Position numbers and translations under genes: made by a program. A stretch of DNA of 13,364 bases, taken from Dehalococcoidales bacterium (lineage in GTDB: Bacteria; Chloroflexota; Dehalococcoidia; E44-bin15). This document shows positions 1 to 7,083 of this stretch, in pieces. A model generated the notes under the pieces. That model did no database searches. It was not told the DNA's origin and was given only the letters and a program-made list of their open reading frames with translations. Every line of letters starts with the position of its first letter. Within the stretch, counting starts at the first letter, position 1. Location: NCBI GenBank assembly GCA_012974295.1, contig JAAXQM010000203.1, positions 1-13,364 of the forward strand, written 5' to 3'.

Positions 1-275
1 TGAAGGCTGTGGGGGGAAGGGACCCGCTGATTATGTACAAGCAGGAGGGACAGGAAATGTTCCAGAACCTGCTTGCCGGCATCGAGCACGGTGTAGTGCA
101 CACCATCTATAGGGTGGGTATCTCCAAGGAGAAAGCACCCCCTCCATCGCCGATGGCAGAGGCAGTAAAACGCAAGGAGCCAGCTGTGGTAGGGACGGCG
201 GGTAATAAACTGGGGCGCAACGATCCCTGTCCATGCGGCAGCGGTAAGAAGTACAAGAAGTGCTGCGGTCAGTGA
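1..275 (+). CDS. secA: Protein translocase ATPase SecA, C-terminal end (5' truncated by window edge)
   Basis: This is the last ~90 residues of SecA, the ATPase that drives preproteins through SecYEG. The reading frame is open to the left edge (first full codon at base 3), so the GTG at base 9 is an internal valine, not a start. The segment RDPLIMYKQEGQEMFQNLL matches the end of the SecA helical scaffold (family pattern DPLxEYKxEGxxMF). A short proline-rich linker follows, then the tail NDPCPCGSGKKYKKCC, a CxCx8CC zinc-binding SEC-C motif that in SecA binds SecB or the ribosome. The gene stops at TGA 273-275. The identification is secure; everything upstream, including the motor domains, lies outside the window. 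Confidence 0.93.
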   Translation, partial: KAVGGRDPLIMYKQEGQEMFQNLLAGIEHGVVHTIYRVGISKEKAPPPSPMAEAVKRKEPAVVGTAGNKLGRNDPCPCGSGKKYKKCCGQ

Positions 276-279
276 TCTA

Positions 280-357
280 ATGAGAAACAGCGAAATCTCT
301 AAGGTGTTTTCATATATCGTCGATCTGCTGGAGATAAAAGGCGAGAACAAGTTCTAG
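280..357 (+). pseudogene. polX: Truncated N-terminus of DNA polymerase X (PolX) family gene
   Basis: Five bases after the secA stop an ATG opens a 25-codon frame ending in TAG at 355-357. Its product MRNSEISKVFSYIVDLLEIK followed by GENKF closely resembles the opening of bacterial PolX proteins. In those, the first helix of the 8-kDa HhH domain reads roughly M-N-x-E-I-A-x-I-F-x-x-I-A-D-L-L-E-I-K-G-E-N-x-F and runs on into R-x-R-A-Y. Here the frame stops exactly where that conserved block would continue, and no polymerase, HhH or PHP nuclease sequence follows. The next gene starts 22 bp later. I read it as the stub of a polX deleted from this locus. The match is from memory of the family; a 25-residue chance ORF is the alternative, but the run of matching positions makes that unlikely. 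Confidence 0.62.
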
Positions 358-379
358 TACTGGTGATAGTGAGAATGGT

Positions 380-1105
380 ATGGAGGATCAGCTACAACTC
401 TTTGGAGAGACTGGCGTTTCTGACGATAACGAAGCGATTCGCTATCTCAAGGAGTCGATTATCCGGGGTGAGCACTGGTATATTGCCCTTCTTGAGGCAA
501 TAGAGCGGTGGACTGTATCTGAGGAGAGCTATCACGACCGGGACTATCGCTATCTTATCGACAACGAAGCCTTTGATTGGTTGCTCCTTGCTGAGCGGCT
601 CCTGGCTGAGGTTGATAATCTCGTTCCTGAAGAAGAAGTGATCTCACTTCTCTTCCACGGGAAAGCCCCTCTCGAACTTCAGGGAGAGGAGTTCTGCCGA
701 CTCATCGGTGAGGCTAAATACCGCGCTCACCTTAACTATTTCTATGGCATTACAGTAGAGGAGACTCTACTCCTCGCGGTGGAGGAGGAAACACGCAAGG
801 AGCAGCGAGCGCGCGCCTTAACGGAGAATAATCACCTCTCGAAGGAGGTGTATGAGCGAGTTTATGGCGCCCCGATGGCCGAACTACTAACGAAATTCAG
901 AAGAGAAAAGGGCTATCCTAAGCGGAACTCTATGGAACTCGGTGAGTTGAAGGAGTTTACATACTGGCTCTTTAAGTACCGGCTAAACAATTGTGATAAA
1001 GCACGCATTGCAAGCGATACGAAAAAGGCGCTCAAGGAACTTGAACGTCAGTGGAGCCAAAAGAAACATCGAATGGATTCCAACGGGGAGACTACGCAGG
1101 CTTGA
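380..1105 (+). CDS. Conserved-looking hypothetical protein, 241 aa
   Basis: I do not recognise this family. The 241-residue product is soluble in appearance: no signal peptide, no membrane segment, no obvious nucleotide-binding or metal motif. It looks mostly helical and is rich in Glu, Leu, Tyr and Trp. Notable stretches are GEHWYIALLEAIERWT near residues 30-45, AFDWLLLAERLLAEVD at about 64-79, and a basic, Lys/Arg-rich tail from about 210. The start is the ATG at 380; the sequence before it (tagtgagaatggt) gives only a weak Shine-Dalgarno. It follows secA and the polX stub on the same strand, so it may once have been the third gene of that transcription unit. Its last 14 bp overlap the 3' end of the convergent arsM. 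Codon use and length support a real gene; function is unknown. Confidence 0.72.
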   Translation: MEDQLQLFGETGVSDDNEAIRYLKESIIRGEHWYIALLEAIERWTVSEESYHDRDYRYLIDNEAFDWLLLAERLLAEVDNLVPEEEVISLLFHGKAPLELQGEEFCRLIGEAKYRAHLNYFYGITVEETLLLAVEEETRKEQRARALTENNHLSKEVYERVYGAPMAELLTKFRREKGYPKRNSMELGELKEFTYWLFKYRLNNCDKARIASDTKKALKELERQWSQKKHRMDSNGETTQA

Positions 1106-1886
1106 AGGCTTTCACCGCTATACTGGCTATCGAAGCTCCAAGATTATAGGCAGCTTCCTCTTTATAGGGATCTACTTTCGCTTCTTCCTTCTCAAGCTGA
1201 ACAAAACCAGCTTGGCGAATTTTCTCTAAATAGTCCTCTTCCTTCAGAGCACCTGCCACACAACCAGCCCACTGTACCAGGCTCTCGCGAATCGATTCCG
1301 GTAGCTCGCCATGGGTGACGATGTCCGAGACACAGAGCCTGCCTCCCGGCTTGAGCACTCGAAAAACTTCCCCGAAGACAGCATCTTTATCAGGGGAAAG
1401 GTTTATCACGCAGTTAGATATAACCACGTCCGCCGAGTTGCTCTCAACAGGCATATGCTCCATCTCACCCAATCGAAATTCGACGTTATCCAGGGAGAGC
1501 TTCTCCGCGTTTGCCCTTGCCAGATCAATCATATCTGGAGTCATATCCAGACCGATAACCTTTCCCTGTGGGCCAACCCGTTGTGCCGCCAAAAAGCAGT
1601 CCAACCCCCCTCCGCTTCCCAGGTCGACAACCGCTTCGTTCTCCTTTAACTCCGCCAGGGCTATAGGATTGCCGCAGCCCAGCGATGGTATGTCCGCCGC
1701 AATGGATTCCAGTTCCTCTGCGGAATAGAAAGTCTGGGCGCTGCTCGTTTCACTCGCGCAAGAACTGCAACAACCGGAGTCCACTTCGCTCGGAGGTGCG
1801 CAACATGAGCACTCATGCTGCCGCGCTATATCGCCGTAAAGCTCTCGTACTGCTTTCTTGATCTCATCACCATTCTTCGCTTCCAT
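1092..1886 (-). CDS. arsM: Arsenite S-adenosylmethionine methyltransferase (ArsM family)
   Basis: 264-residue class I SAM-dependent methyltransferase of the ArsM type, predicted to methylate As(III) in the cytoplasm. SAM motif I is VVDLGSGGGLDCFLAA (about 86-101) and the acidic end of strand 2 is GLDMTPDMI (112-120). The three cysteines characteristic of ArsM are present in their usual settings: Cys71 in SLGCGNP, Cys159 in SNCVINL and Cys209 in WAGCVAGAL. The N-terminus carries two extra Cys groups (CSCC at 26-29, and 39-43), also seen in many ArsM proteins and plausible metalloid-capture sites. The start ATG has a GGAAGGGAG ribosome site about 13 nt upstream. No arsR, arsB or arsC lies next to it, so it appears to be a single-gene unit. 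Family assignment is firm; arsenic as the true substrate is inferred from the cysteines. Confidence 0.88.
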   Translation of the reverse strand: MEAKNGDEIKKAVRELYGDIARQHECSCCAPPSEVDSGCCSSCASETSSAQTFYSAEELESIAADIPSLGCGNPIALAELKENEAVVDLGSGGGLDCFLAAQRVGPQGKVIGLDMTPDMIDLARANAEKLSLDNVEFRLGEMEHMPVESNSADVVISNCVINLSPDKDAVFGEVFRVLKPGGRLCVSDIVTHGELPESIRESLVQWAGCVAGALKEEDYLEKIRQAGFVQLEKEEAKVDPYKEEAAYNLGASIASIAVKAFKPA

Positions 1887-1920
1887 TGTGCCGTATTAAC
1901 TCCCTTCCAAACCCTTATTT

Positions 1921-2043
1921 AGAGAACGCTGAAATAGGCATGATGAACCCCCTATATCCCCCAGTCTTGGGGGACTTTTAGAAGGCTGGGGGACACCCCC
2001 AGACCCCGGCATGAAGTATCCTGCGCCTCTTTTCCAGTACTCT
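1921..2043 (+). repeat. Interspersed structured repeat, copy 1 (123 bp)
   Basis: Same element as at 9057 and 13214, in the same orientation. It contains three hairpins in order: 1957-1974 (TCCCCCAG-TC-TTGGGGGA, one G/T wobble), 1986-2002 (CTGGGGG-ACA-CCCCCAG, perfect 7-bp arms), and 2009-2024 (GCATGA-AGTA-TCCTGC, one mismatch). The left end AGAGAACGCTGAAAT matches the left terminal inverted repeat of copy 2 at 13 of 15 positions; the right end is degenerate. It fills most of the gap between the 3' end of valS and the 5' end of arsM, both on the minus strand. No ORF inside. A miniature transposable element or REP-like repeat is the best reading; its hairpins could also stop valS transcription before arsM. 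Confidence 0.8.
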
Positions 2044-2081
2044 CATTTTATGCCACCATAGTGCGTTTTGGAATGTGCAGC

Positions 2082-2096
2082 AAGGGACTTTCCCTT
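2082..2096 (-). terminator. Short hairpin just downstream of valS; weak terminator candidate
   Basis: AAGGGA-CTT-TCCCTT is a perfect 6-bp inverted repeat with a 3-nt loop, 12 bp beyond the valS stop. No T-tract follows in the direction of valS transcription, so intrinsic termination is doubtful. It may act together with the repeat hairpins that follow. Confidence 0.3.
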
Positions 2097-2107
2097 ATCT
2101 CAGCTTG

Positions 2108-4795
2108 TTAGCGAAAATCGGAAAGCCTTTCATTTAGTCTCATTAGTCGATCATGCTGGGTAGCCAGCTTTTCTCGTTCCCTTTCCACCACGTCTGCGGG
2201 CGCCTTGGAAAGGAAGCTTTCATCCTTAAGCCTGGCCTCTATCCGAGCGATCTCTGCCTGATTGCCATCAATTTCTTTCTTCAACCGCGCTCTCTCCGTC
2301 TCTAGGTCTACCATACCTGCCATAGGCAGGATTACCTCGGCCCCATCAAGCACCAAGGTTTTAGCTTTATCTGGCCTCACGTCATCGCTACCGATGATGG
2401 TTAGCGGCCTTACCCGGGCCAGGCTTTCGATAGCCTGAGCTTGAGTTTCAATTGCAGGTCTAGTTTGTACGGCGACCACAAATGCCTCTATCCACTTGGA
2501 TGGTTCTACCCGGAACTCGGCGCGCGCGTTTCTAATAGCTCGAACAATATCAATAACCACCGTCATCTGTTTCTCAGCCTCGGCGTCAATCTCTGATCTA
2601 TCCCTACTATCTCTATCACCATCACCGGTAGTTGGGTAGGGGGAGACCATAATGGATTCGGCCATATCGTAATCAAGGTATCCTTTCAGATTCTGCCATA
2701 TCTCCTCAGTGATAAAGGGCATGAAGGGATGGAGCAAGCGCAATGACGTCTCCAGTACATGGGCAAGCACGGGCATCGGAGATATTTCACCTCTTTCGTT
2801 CGTACCATCCCTGAAGCGAAGCTTCGCCATCTCGATATACCAGTCGCAGAACTCTCCCCAGAGGAAATCGTGGATCTGCCTCTGAGCTTCGCCGAACTGG
2901 AAATCTCCCATAAGGCTACCAACACTGTCAACTATGCGGCTCAAACGACTTAGGATCCAGCGGTCCTCAATGGGCAGTATTTCGTGGTTGATTTCAAAAC
3001 TTGTACCATCCTCAATATTGCTTAATATGAATCGAGAGGCGTTCCATAGTTTATTGGCGAAGTTGCGGGCGGCCTCCAGCTTCCCTTTACTCAGCCTCAT
3101 ATCGTTTCCCGGCGACGTGCCGGTGGATATTGCGAGGCGCAGGGCATCAGTGCCATATTTATCAATGGCATTCAGTGGATTCAATACGTTGCCCTTCATC
3201 TTACTCATCTTCTCGCCCTTCTCATCGCGTATCAATCCGTGAAGATAAACAGTGTCAAATGGTATCTCTCCGGTATTCTCCAGGCCCATCATTATCATTC
3301 TGGCAACCCAGAAAAAGAGGATGTCATAACCGGTCTCCATCACCGTTGTAGGATGAAAATATTTCAGATCCTCAGTTTGCTCAGGCCAGCCCAGGGTGGA
3401 ATGGGGCCACAGCGCCGAGCTGAACCAGGTATCGAGGACGTCGGGGTCCTGCACAATTTTCGAGGAACCGCAATGAGCACAGACCAGGGGATCCTCCGTA
3501 GTCACCGTGAGCTGACCGCATTCGTCACAGTACCACACCGGGATTCTATGCCCCCACCACAGCTGGCGGCTGATGCACCAGTCGCGAATGTTCTCCAGCC
3601 AGTTAAGGTAGACCTTGGTAAAGCGCTCCGGGATGATCCTGATCCTGCCATCCGTTACCGCATCTATTGCTGGAATCGCCAGGGGCGATATGCTGATGAA
3701 CCATTGCTTGCTGGCCCACGGTTCGATCACGGAGTCGCAGCGGCAGCAATGCCCCACTGAGTGTTGATGCGACTCTACCTTAACTAGCAACCCCTCGCTC
3801 TCCAAGTGGTCGACGAGCTGCTCGCGGCAGGCGAAGCGATCCAGACCCTGGTACGTGCCGGCATTTACGTTCATAGTCCCATCGGGATTCAATATATTCA
3901 CCGAGGGTAAATCGTGCTGCTGGCCAATTTCGAAGTCCACCGGGTCATGCGATGGGGTAACCTTCACCGCTCCAGTACCAAATTCTGAATTGACTGCATC
4001 ATTTGCGACGATGGGGATCTCCCTGCCAATGACGGGTAGGATAGCGCTTTTACCCACAAGATTGGCATATCGCTTATCCTTCGGGTTGACCGCTACTGCA
4101 GTGTCACCGAGAATGGTCTCGGGGCGGGTGGTGGCAACGGTGATAATGCCATCCTCACCAGCGAGCCGGTAGTTAACATAAAATAGGTGCCCCGTCTCTT
4201 CTTTATGCTCGACCTCCAGGTCGGAGAGAGCGGTCGTACAGCGCGGACACCAGTTAATGATACGCTTCCCTTGATAGATAAGTCCCTTCTCATATAAGCG
4301 GACGAAGGTGGTGCGAACCGCCTGCGAAGGCCCCTCGTCCAAGGTGAAACGTTCCCTGCTCCAGTCACAGGAAGCACCCAGGCTCTTGTGCTGCTCCGCG
4401 ATCGCCCGACCATACTGTTTTATCCACTGCCACATCCGCTCGAGGAACTGCTCCCGTCCCAGGTCGTACCTGGTTACTCCCTCCCTAGCAAGCATCTGCT
4501 CCACTATTACCTGGGCGGCGATCCCCGCGTGGTCGATACCGGGAAGCCACAGGGTTGGGTCGCCCATCATGCGGTGCCAGCGAATCATAATGTCTTCCAG
4601 GGTTGCCGTGAGGGCGTGACCCAGATGAAGCTCGCCGGTGACATTGGGTGGAGGCATGATTATTACAAAGGGCTTCTTCTGTGGGTCGATCTTGGGGGTG
4701 AAGTAGCCCTTTTCTAGCCAGAACTGATACCACTTCGTCTCTACATGCTGTGGATCATAGGCTTTGGGTATTTCTGAAAGCTTCTGCTGTGTCAT
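2108..4795 (-). CDS. valS: Valine-tRNA ligase (ValRS)
   Basis: 895-residue class Ia aminoacyl-tRNA synthetase that charges tRNA-Val and edits mis-activated threonine. The HIGH signature is HLGH at 57-60 after PPPNVTGEL. The CP1 editing domain is recognisable by ATTRPETILGDTAV (221-234) and the GTGAVKVTPSHDPVDF block (273-288). Cysteine pairs at 183/186, 350/353, 423/426 and 439/442 look like zinc knuckles. The KMSKS-loop position reads KMSKM (529-533). The anticodon-binding domain follows LWNASRFI, and residues from about 830 to the end form the charged coiled-coil arm typical of ValRS. Length is normal. The start ATG lies 26 bp after the coaBC stop and has only a weak ribosome site (TTGGTAG). 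It is the last gene of the acpS-nnr-coaX-coaBC-valS operon. Identification is certain. Confidence 0.97.
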   Translation of the reverse strand: MTQQKLSEIPKAYDPQHVETKWYQFWLEKGYFTPKIDPQKKPFVIIMPPPNVTGELHLGHALTATLEDIMIRWHRMMGDPTLWLPGIDHAGIAAQVIVEQMLAREGVTRYDLGREQFLERMWQWIKQYGRAIAEQHKSLGASCDWSRERFTLDEGPSQAVRTTFVRLYEKGLIYQGKRIINWCPRCTTALSDLEVEHKEETGHLFYVNYRLAGEDGIITVATTRPETILGDTAVAVNPKDKRYANLVGKSAILPVIGREIPIVANDAVNSEFGTGAVKVTPSHDPVDFEIGQQHDLPSVNILNPDGTMNVNAGTYQGLDRFACREQLVDHLESEGLLVKVESHQHSVGHCCRCDSVIEPWASKQWFISISPLAIPAIDAVTDGRIRIIPERFTKVYLNWLENIRDWCISRQLWWGHRIPVWYCDECGQLTVTTEDPLVCAHCGSSKIVQDPDVLDTWFSSALWPHSTLGWPEQTEDLKYFHPTTVMETGYDILFFWVARMIMMGLENTGEIPFDTVYLHGLIRDEKGEKMSKMKGNVLNPLNAIDKYGTDALRLAISTGTSPGNDMRLSKGKLEAARNFANKLWNASRFILSNIEDGTSFEINHEILPIEDRWILSRLSRIVDSVGSLMGDFQFGEAQRQIHDFLWGEFCDWYIEMAKLRFRDGTNERGEISPMPVLAHVLETSLRLLHPFMPFITEEIWQNLKGYLDYDMAESIMVSPYPTTGDGDRDSRDRSEIDAEAEKQMTVVIDIVRAIRNARAEFRVEPSKWIEAFVVAVQTRPAIETQAQAIESLARVRPLTIIGSDDVRPDKAKTLVLDGAEVILPMAGMVDLETERARLKKEIDGNQAEIARIEARLKDESFLSKAPADVVEREREKLATQHDRLMRLNERLSDFR

Positions 4796-4821
4796 AATAA
4801 GACTACCAATAACGATTAAAA

Positions 4822-6309
4822 TCAGACTATTTTGAGCCGATAGCTTTTCATTGGTTTGATTACTTCGATAATCAGTTTGTCTCCCGGTTTAAGTTCAGGG
4901 TGAACCTTAAGCCATTTCCCAATTGAAAGTTCTTGGAATTTGGGATCGTAATAGCGTTTCATAATACCTATATCGTAAGTATGTAATTCGACATTTTTGC
5001 GGGCATGTGGAAATAAGTATTTTCCCTTCGAAGGTATTCGAACACGACGCTCCGGTGATTTTAATGATGATTGCGTTAGCATAATTATTACACTGTTAAC
5101 GGGGTTAATGACATCGTGGAGTAGATATTTAGCTACCCTGTCCAGTATTTTATCGGCCACTTCCGATTTGGGAAGAAGTGGCAGTTTAGTCATTTTGCCG
5201 GAGCGGTCGATGAGCACCACCCTGTTTGTATCCGTACCAAAGCCACTATTGGTGGCGGTGATATCATTGGCTACTATAAGGTCTAGCCGTTTTTTCTCCA
5301 GCTTATCTTTGGCGTTTTCTACCAGATTATCGCTCTCAGCAGCGAACCCAACCCTGATAAAATCGCTTTTATCGCCCTTAATCTCGCTCAGGATATCAGG
5401 GTTTTCTACCAGTTCCAGGGTGAGGGTCTTGGCCCCCTTCTTAATCTTTTTATCGGCCCTGGTTGCCGTGCGATAGTCGGCCGGTGCAGCTGCCATAATG
5501 AGTGCATCGGCCCCTCGGATCGCATCAGTGATGGCATCACGCATCTGAAGCGTTGTTTGAACATGAATCACTGCTACACCACCCGGGGGAGTAAGGGCCG
5601 TCGGGCCGCTCACAAGAATCACTTCGGCACCACGGTCACGGGCTGCTTCAGCCAGGGCATAACCCATTCTTCCTGAGGAGCGATTGCTGATATGGCGTGC
5701 CGGGTCTATGGGCTCCTGTGTACCTCCAGCGCTAACCACGATTTTACGGGCTGCCAGATCGCCGTCTTGGCCCAGTACCTGGTGAATCGCACCCAGGATT
5801 TCAGAGAGCTCCGTAAAGCGACCCAAACCCATGGCACCAGAGGCTAATCGGCCATAGACGGGGCCAACAAATCTAAATCCCCTCTCTTTAAGTCTGGCGA
5901 TATTCTCCTGTGTAGCCTGGTTCTCGTACATATTTACATTCATCGCCGGAGAAACAATCACCGGGGCTTTGGTGGCGAGCACGGTACAACTGAGGATATC
6001 ATCGGCGATGCCTGTTGCCAGCTTGGCAATGGTGTTTGCCGTCGCTGGAGCGATAATCACCAGATCGGCTCGTTCCGCCAGGGAGACATGCTCGATACTG
6101 AACTCGGCTTCCAGATCGAACATTTCAGTAACTACCGGCCGTTGGGTGACGCTTCGGAATGTAAGAGGGGTGACGAACTCCTGAGCTGACCTGGTCATGA
6201 CCACATCGACCTTCGCCCCGTCCTGGGTAAGCTTGCTTGCCAGTTCCACCGCTTTATATACGGCGACACTGCCAGTGACACCCAATACTATCGTTTTACC
6301 TCTCACCAT
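4822..6309 (-). CDS. coaBC: Bifunctional phosphopantothenoylcysteine decarboxylase / phosphopantothenate-cysteine ligase with extra C-terminal domain
   Basis: Joins 4'-phosphopantothenate to cysteine (CoaB) and decarboxylates the product to 4'-phosphopantetheine (CoaC, FMN-dependent), steps 2 and 3 of CoA synthesis. CoaC, about 1-180: the flavin-fold start IVLGVTGSVAVYKAVE, catalytic His74 in EHVSLAERAD, and PAMNVNMY (121-128). The flap reads GRLASGAMGLGRF, with Ser157 where E. coli has Cys158. CoaB, about 188-396: SAGGTQEPIDPARHISNRSS, MAAAPADYR, and the DKKIKK lysines (286-291). Usual length is about 400 residues; this protein is 495. Residues from about 397 are an unrecognised extension in clearly AT-richer DNA, containing LKPGDKLIIEVI near the end. 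The start ATG has AGGAGAAG 3 nt upstream, overlapping the coaX stop. Core identification is certain; the extension's role is unknown. Confidence 0.95.
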   Translation of the reverse strand: MVRGKTIVLGVTGSVAVYKAVELASKLTQDGAKVDVVMTRSAQEFVTPLTFRSVTQRPVVTEMFDLEAEFSIEHVSLAERADLVIIAPATANTIAKLATGIADDILSCTVLATKAPVIVSPAMNVNMYENQATQENIARLKERGFRFVGPVYGRLASGAMGLGRFTELSEILGAIHQVLGQDGDLAARKIVVSAGGTQEPIDPARHISNRSSGRMGYALAEAARDRGAEVILVSGPTALTPPGGVAVIHVQTTLQMRDAITDAIRGADALIMAAAPADYRTATRADKKIKKGAKTLTLELVENPDILSEIKGDKSDFIRVGFAAESDNLVENAKDKLEKKRLDLIVANDITATNSGFGTDTNRVVLIDRSGKMTKLPLLPKSEVADKILDRVAKYLLHDVINPVNSVIIMLTQSSLKSPERRVRIPSKGKYLFPHARKNVELHTYDIGIMKRYYDPKFQELSIGKWLKVHPELKPGDKLIIEVIKPMKSYRLKIV

Positions 6310-6317
6310 ATCTTCTC

Positions 6318-7082
6318 CTATAGATTCAGCTCGTGAACCAATCGCAGCCCAATGAGGGTCAGATGCATGTCCACTGCATCCACCACCTTCGTTTCCTTAG
6401 CGATTGTATTGGCAAGACCGCCGGTGGCTATCACTTGCACCTTGCCCCCCAGTTCCCGTTGAAAGCGAGTGACCAGACTTTCGATAAGCCCTACGTAGCC
6501 GAAAATGATCCCCGATTGCATAGCGGTTACACTATTTTTACCGATAGCATATTGAGGAGCAACCAACTCTACCCGGGGCAGTTTCGATGCTCGCTCGAAG
6601 AGAGCCTCTGCCGCGATGCCGATCCCGGGTGCTATGGCACCGCCGAGGTAATCTCCCTCTTTGGATATCGCATCAAACGTAGTAGCAGTGCCAAAATCGA
6701 TCACGATGAGTGGCCCGCCATAGAGATGGTGTGCTGCTGCTGAATTCACTATACGGTCGGCACCCACTTCACGAGGATTGTCAGTACTAATACGCACTCC
6801 AGTCTTCACACCCGGACCGACAATGAGCGGAGAGATATCGAAGTAACGGTGGCTGAGCTGCTCAAAAATGGTAAGAAGCGGGGGTACAACGCATGCAATG
6901 CTAACATGACTAATGTCGGAGGGTGCAAGCTCCTCTCTCGGTAAAAGGTTCAATAGAAGCACAGCGTACTCATCTGCTGTTTTATTAATATCAGTGGCCA
7001 CGTCCCAGGTAGCACGTAGCGTCTCCCCTTCAAAGACCCCGATGGCAATATTAGTGTTTCCTATATCTATAGCCAGTAACAT
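6318..7082 (-). CDS. coaX: Type III pantothenate kinase
   Basis: Phosphorylates pantothenate, the first step of CoA synthesis, using the ASKHA fold; this class is not inhibited by CoA. With the start at 7082 the protein is 254 residues, the family norm. Visible motifs: AIDIGNTN with Asp6 (phosphate loop 1), GADRIVN with catalytic Asp109, VIDFGTATTFD with Asp129 of the monovalent-cation site, GGAIAPGI (147-154) and the adenosine motif ATGG (219-222). A longer in-frame ORF to 7223 exists, but it would overlap nnr by about 140 bp and prepend 47 unrelated residues. The chosen ATG has AAGGAAGG close upstream and starts one base after the nnr stop (TAA-A-ATG), indicating translational coupling. An 8-bp gap leads to coaBC. 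Confidence 0.95.
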   Translation of the reverse strand: MLLAIDIGNTNIAIGVFEGETLRATWDVATDINKTADEYAVLLLNLLPREELAPSDISHVSIACVVPPLLTIFEQLSHRYFDISPLIVGPGVKTGVRISTDNPREVGADRIVNSAAAHHLYGGPLIVIDFGTATTFDAISKEGDYLGGAIAPGIGIAAEALFERASKLPRVELVAPQYAIGKNSVTAMQSGIIFGYVGLIESLVTRFQRELGGKVQVIATGGLANTIAKETKVVDAVDMHLTLIGLRLVHELNL

Positions 7083-7083
7083 T

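Noticed and set aside
1921..2043. Target-site duplications flanking the repeats
   Set aside because: Only TC/TC around copy 2 and an offset ATTT around copy 1 are seen, too short and inconsistent to claim.
5080..5082. The 86-residue frame at 4822-5082 as a separate gene after coaBC
   Set aside because: No stop separates it from coaBC and no ribosome site precedes the ATG; as written it is a fused extension. It remains possible that it was once separate.
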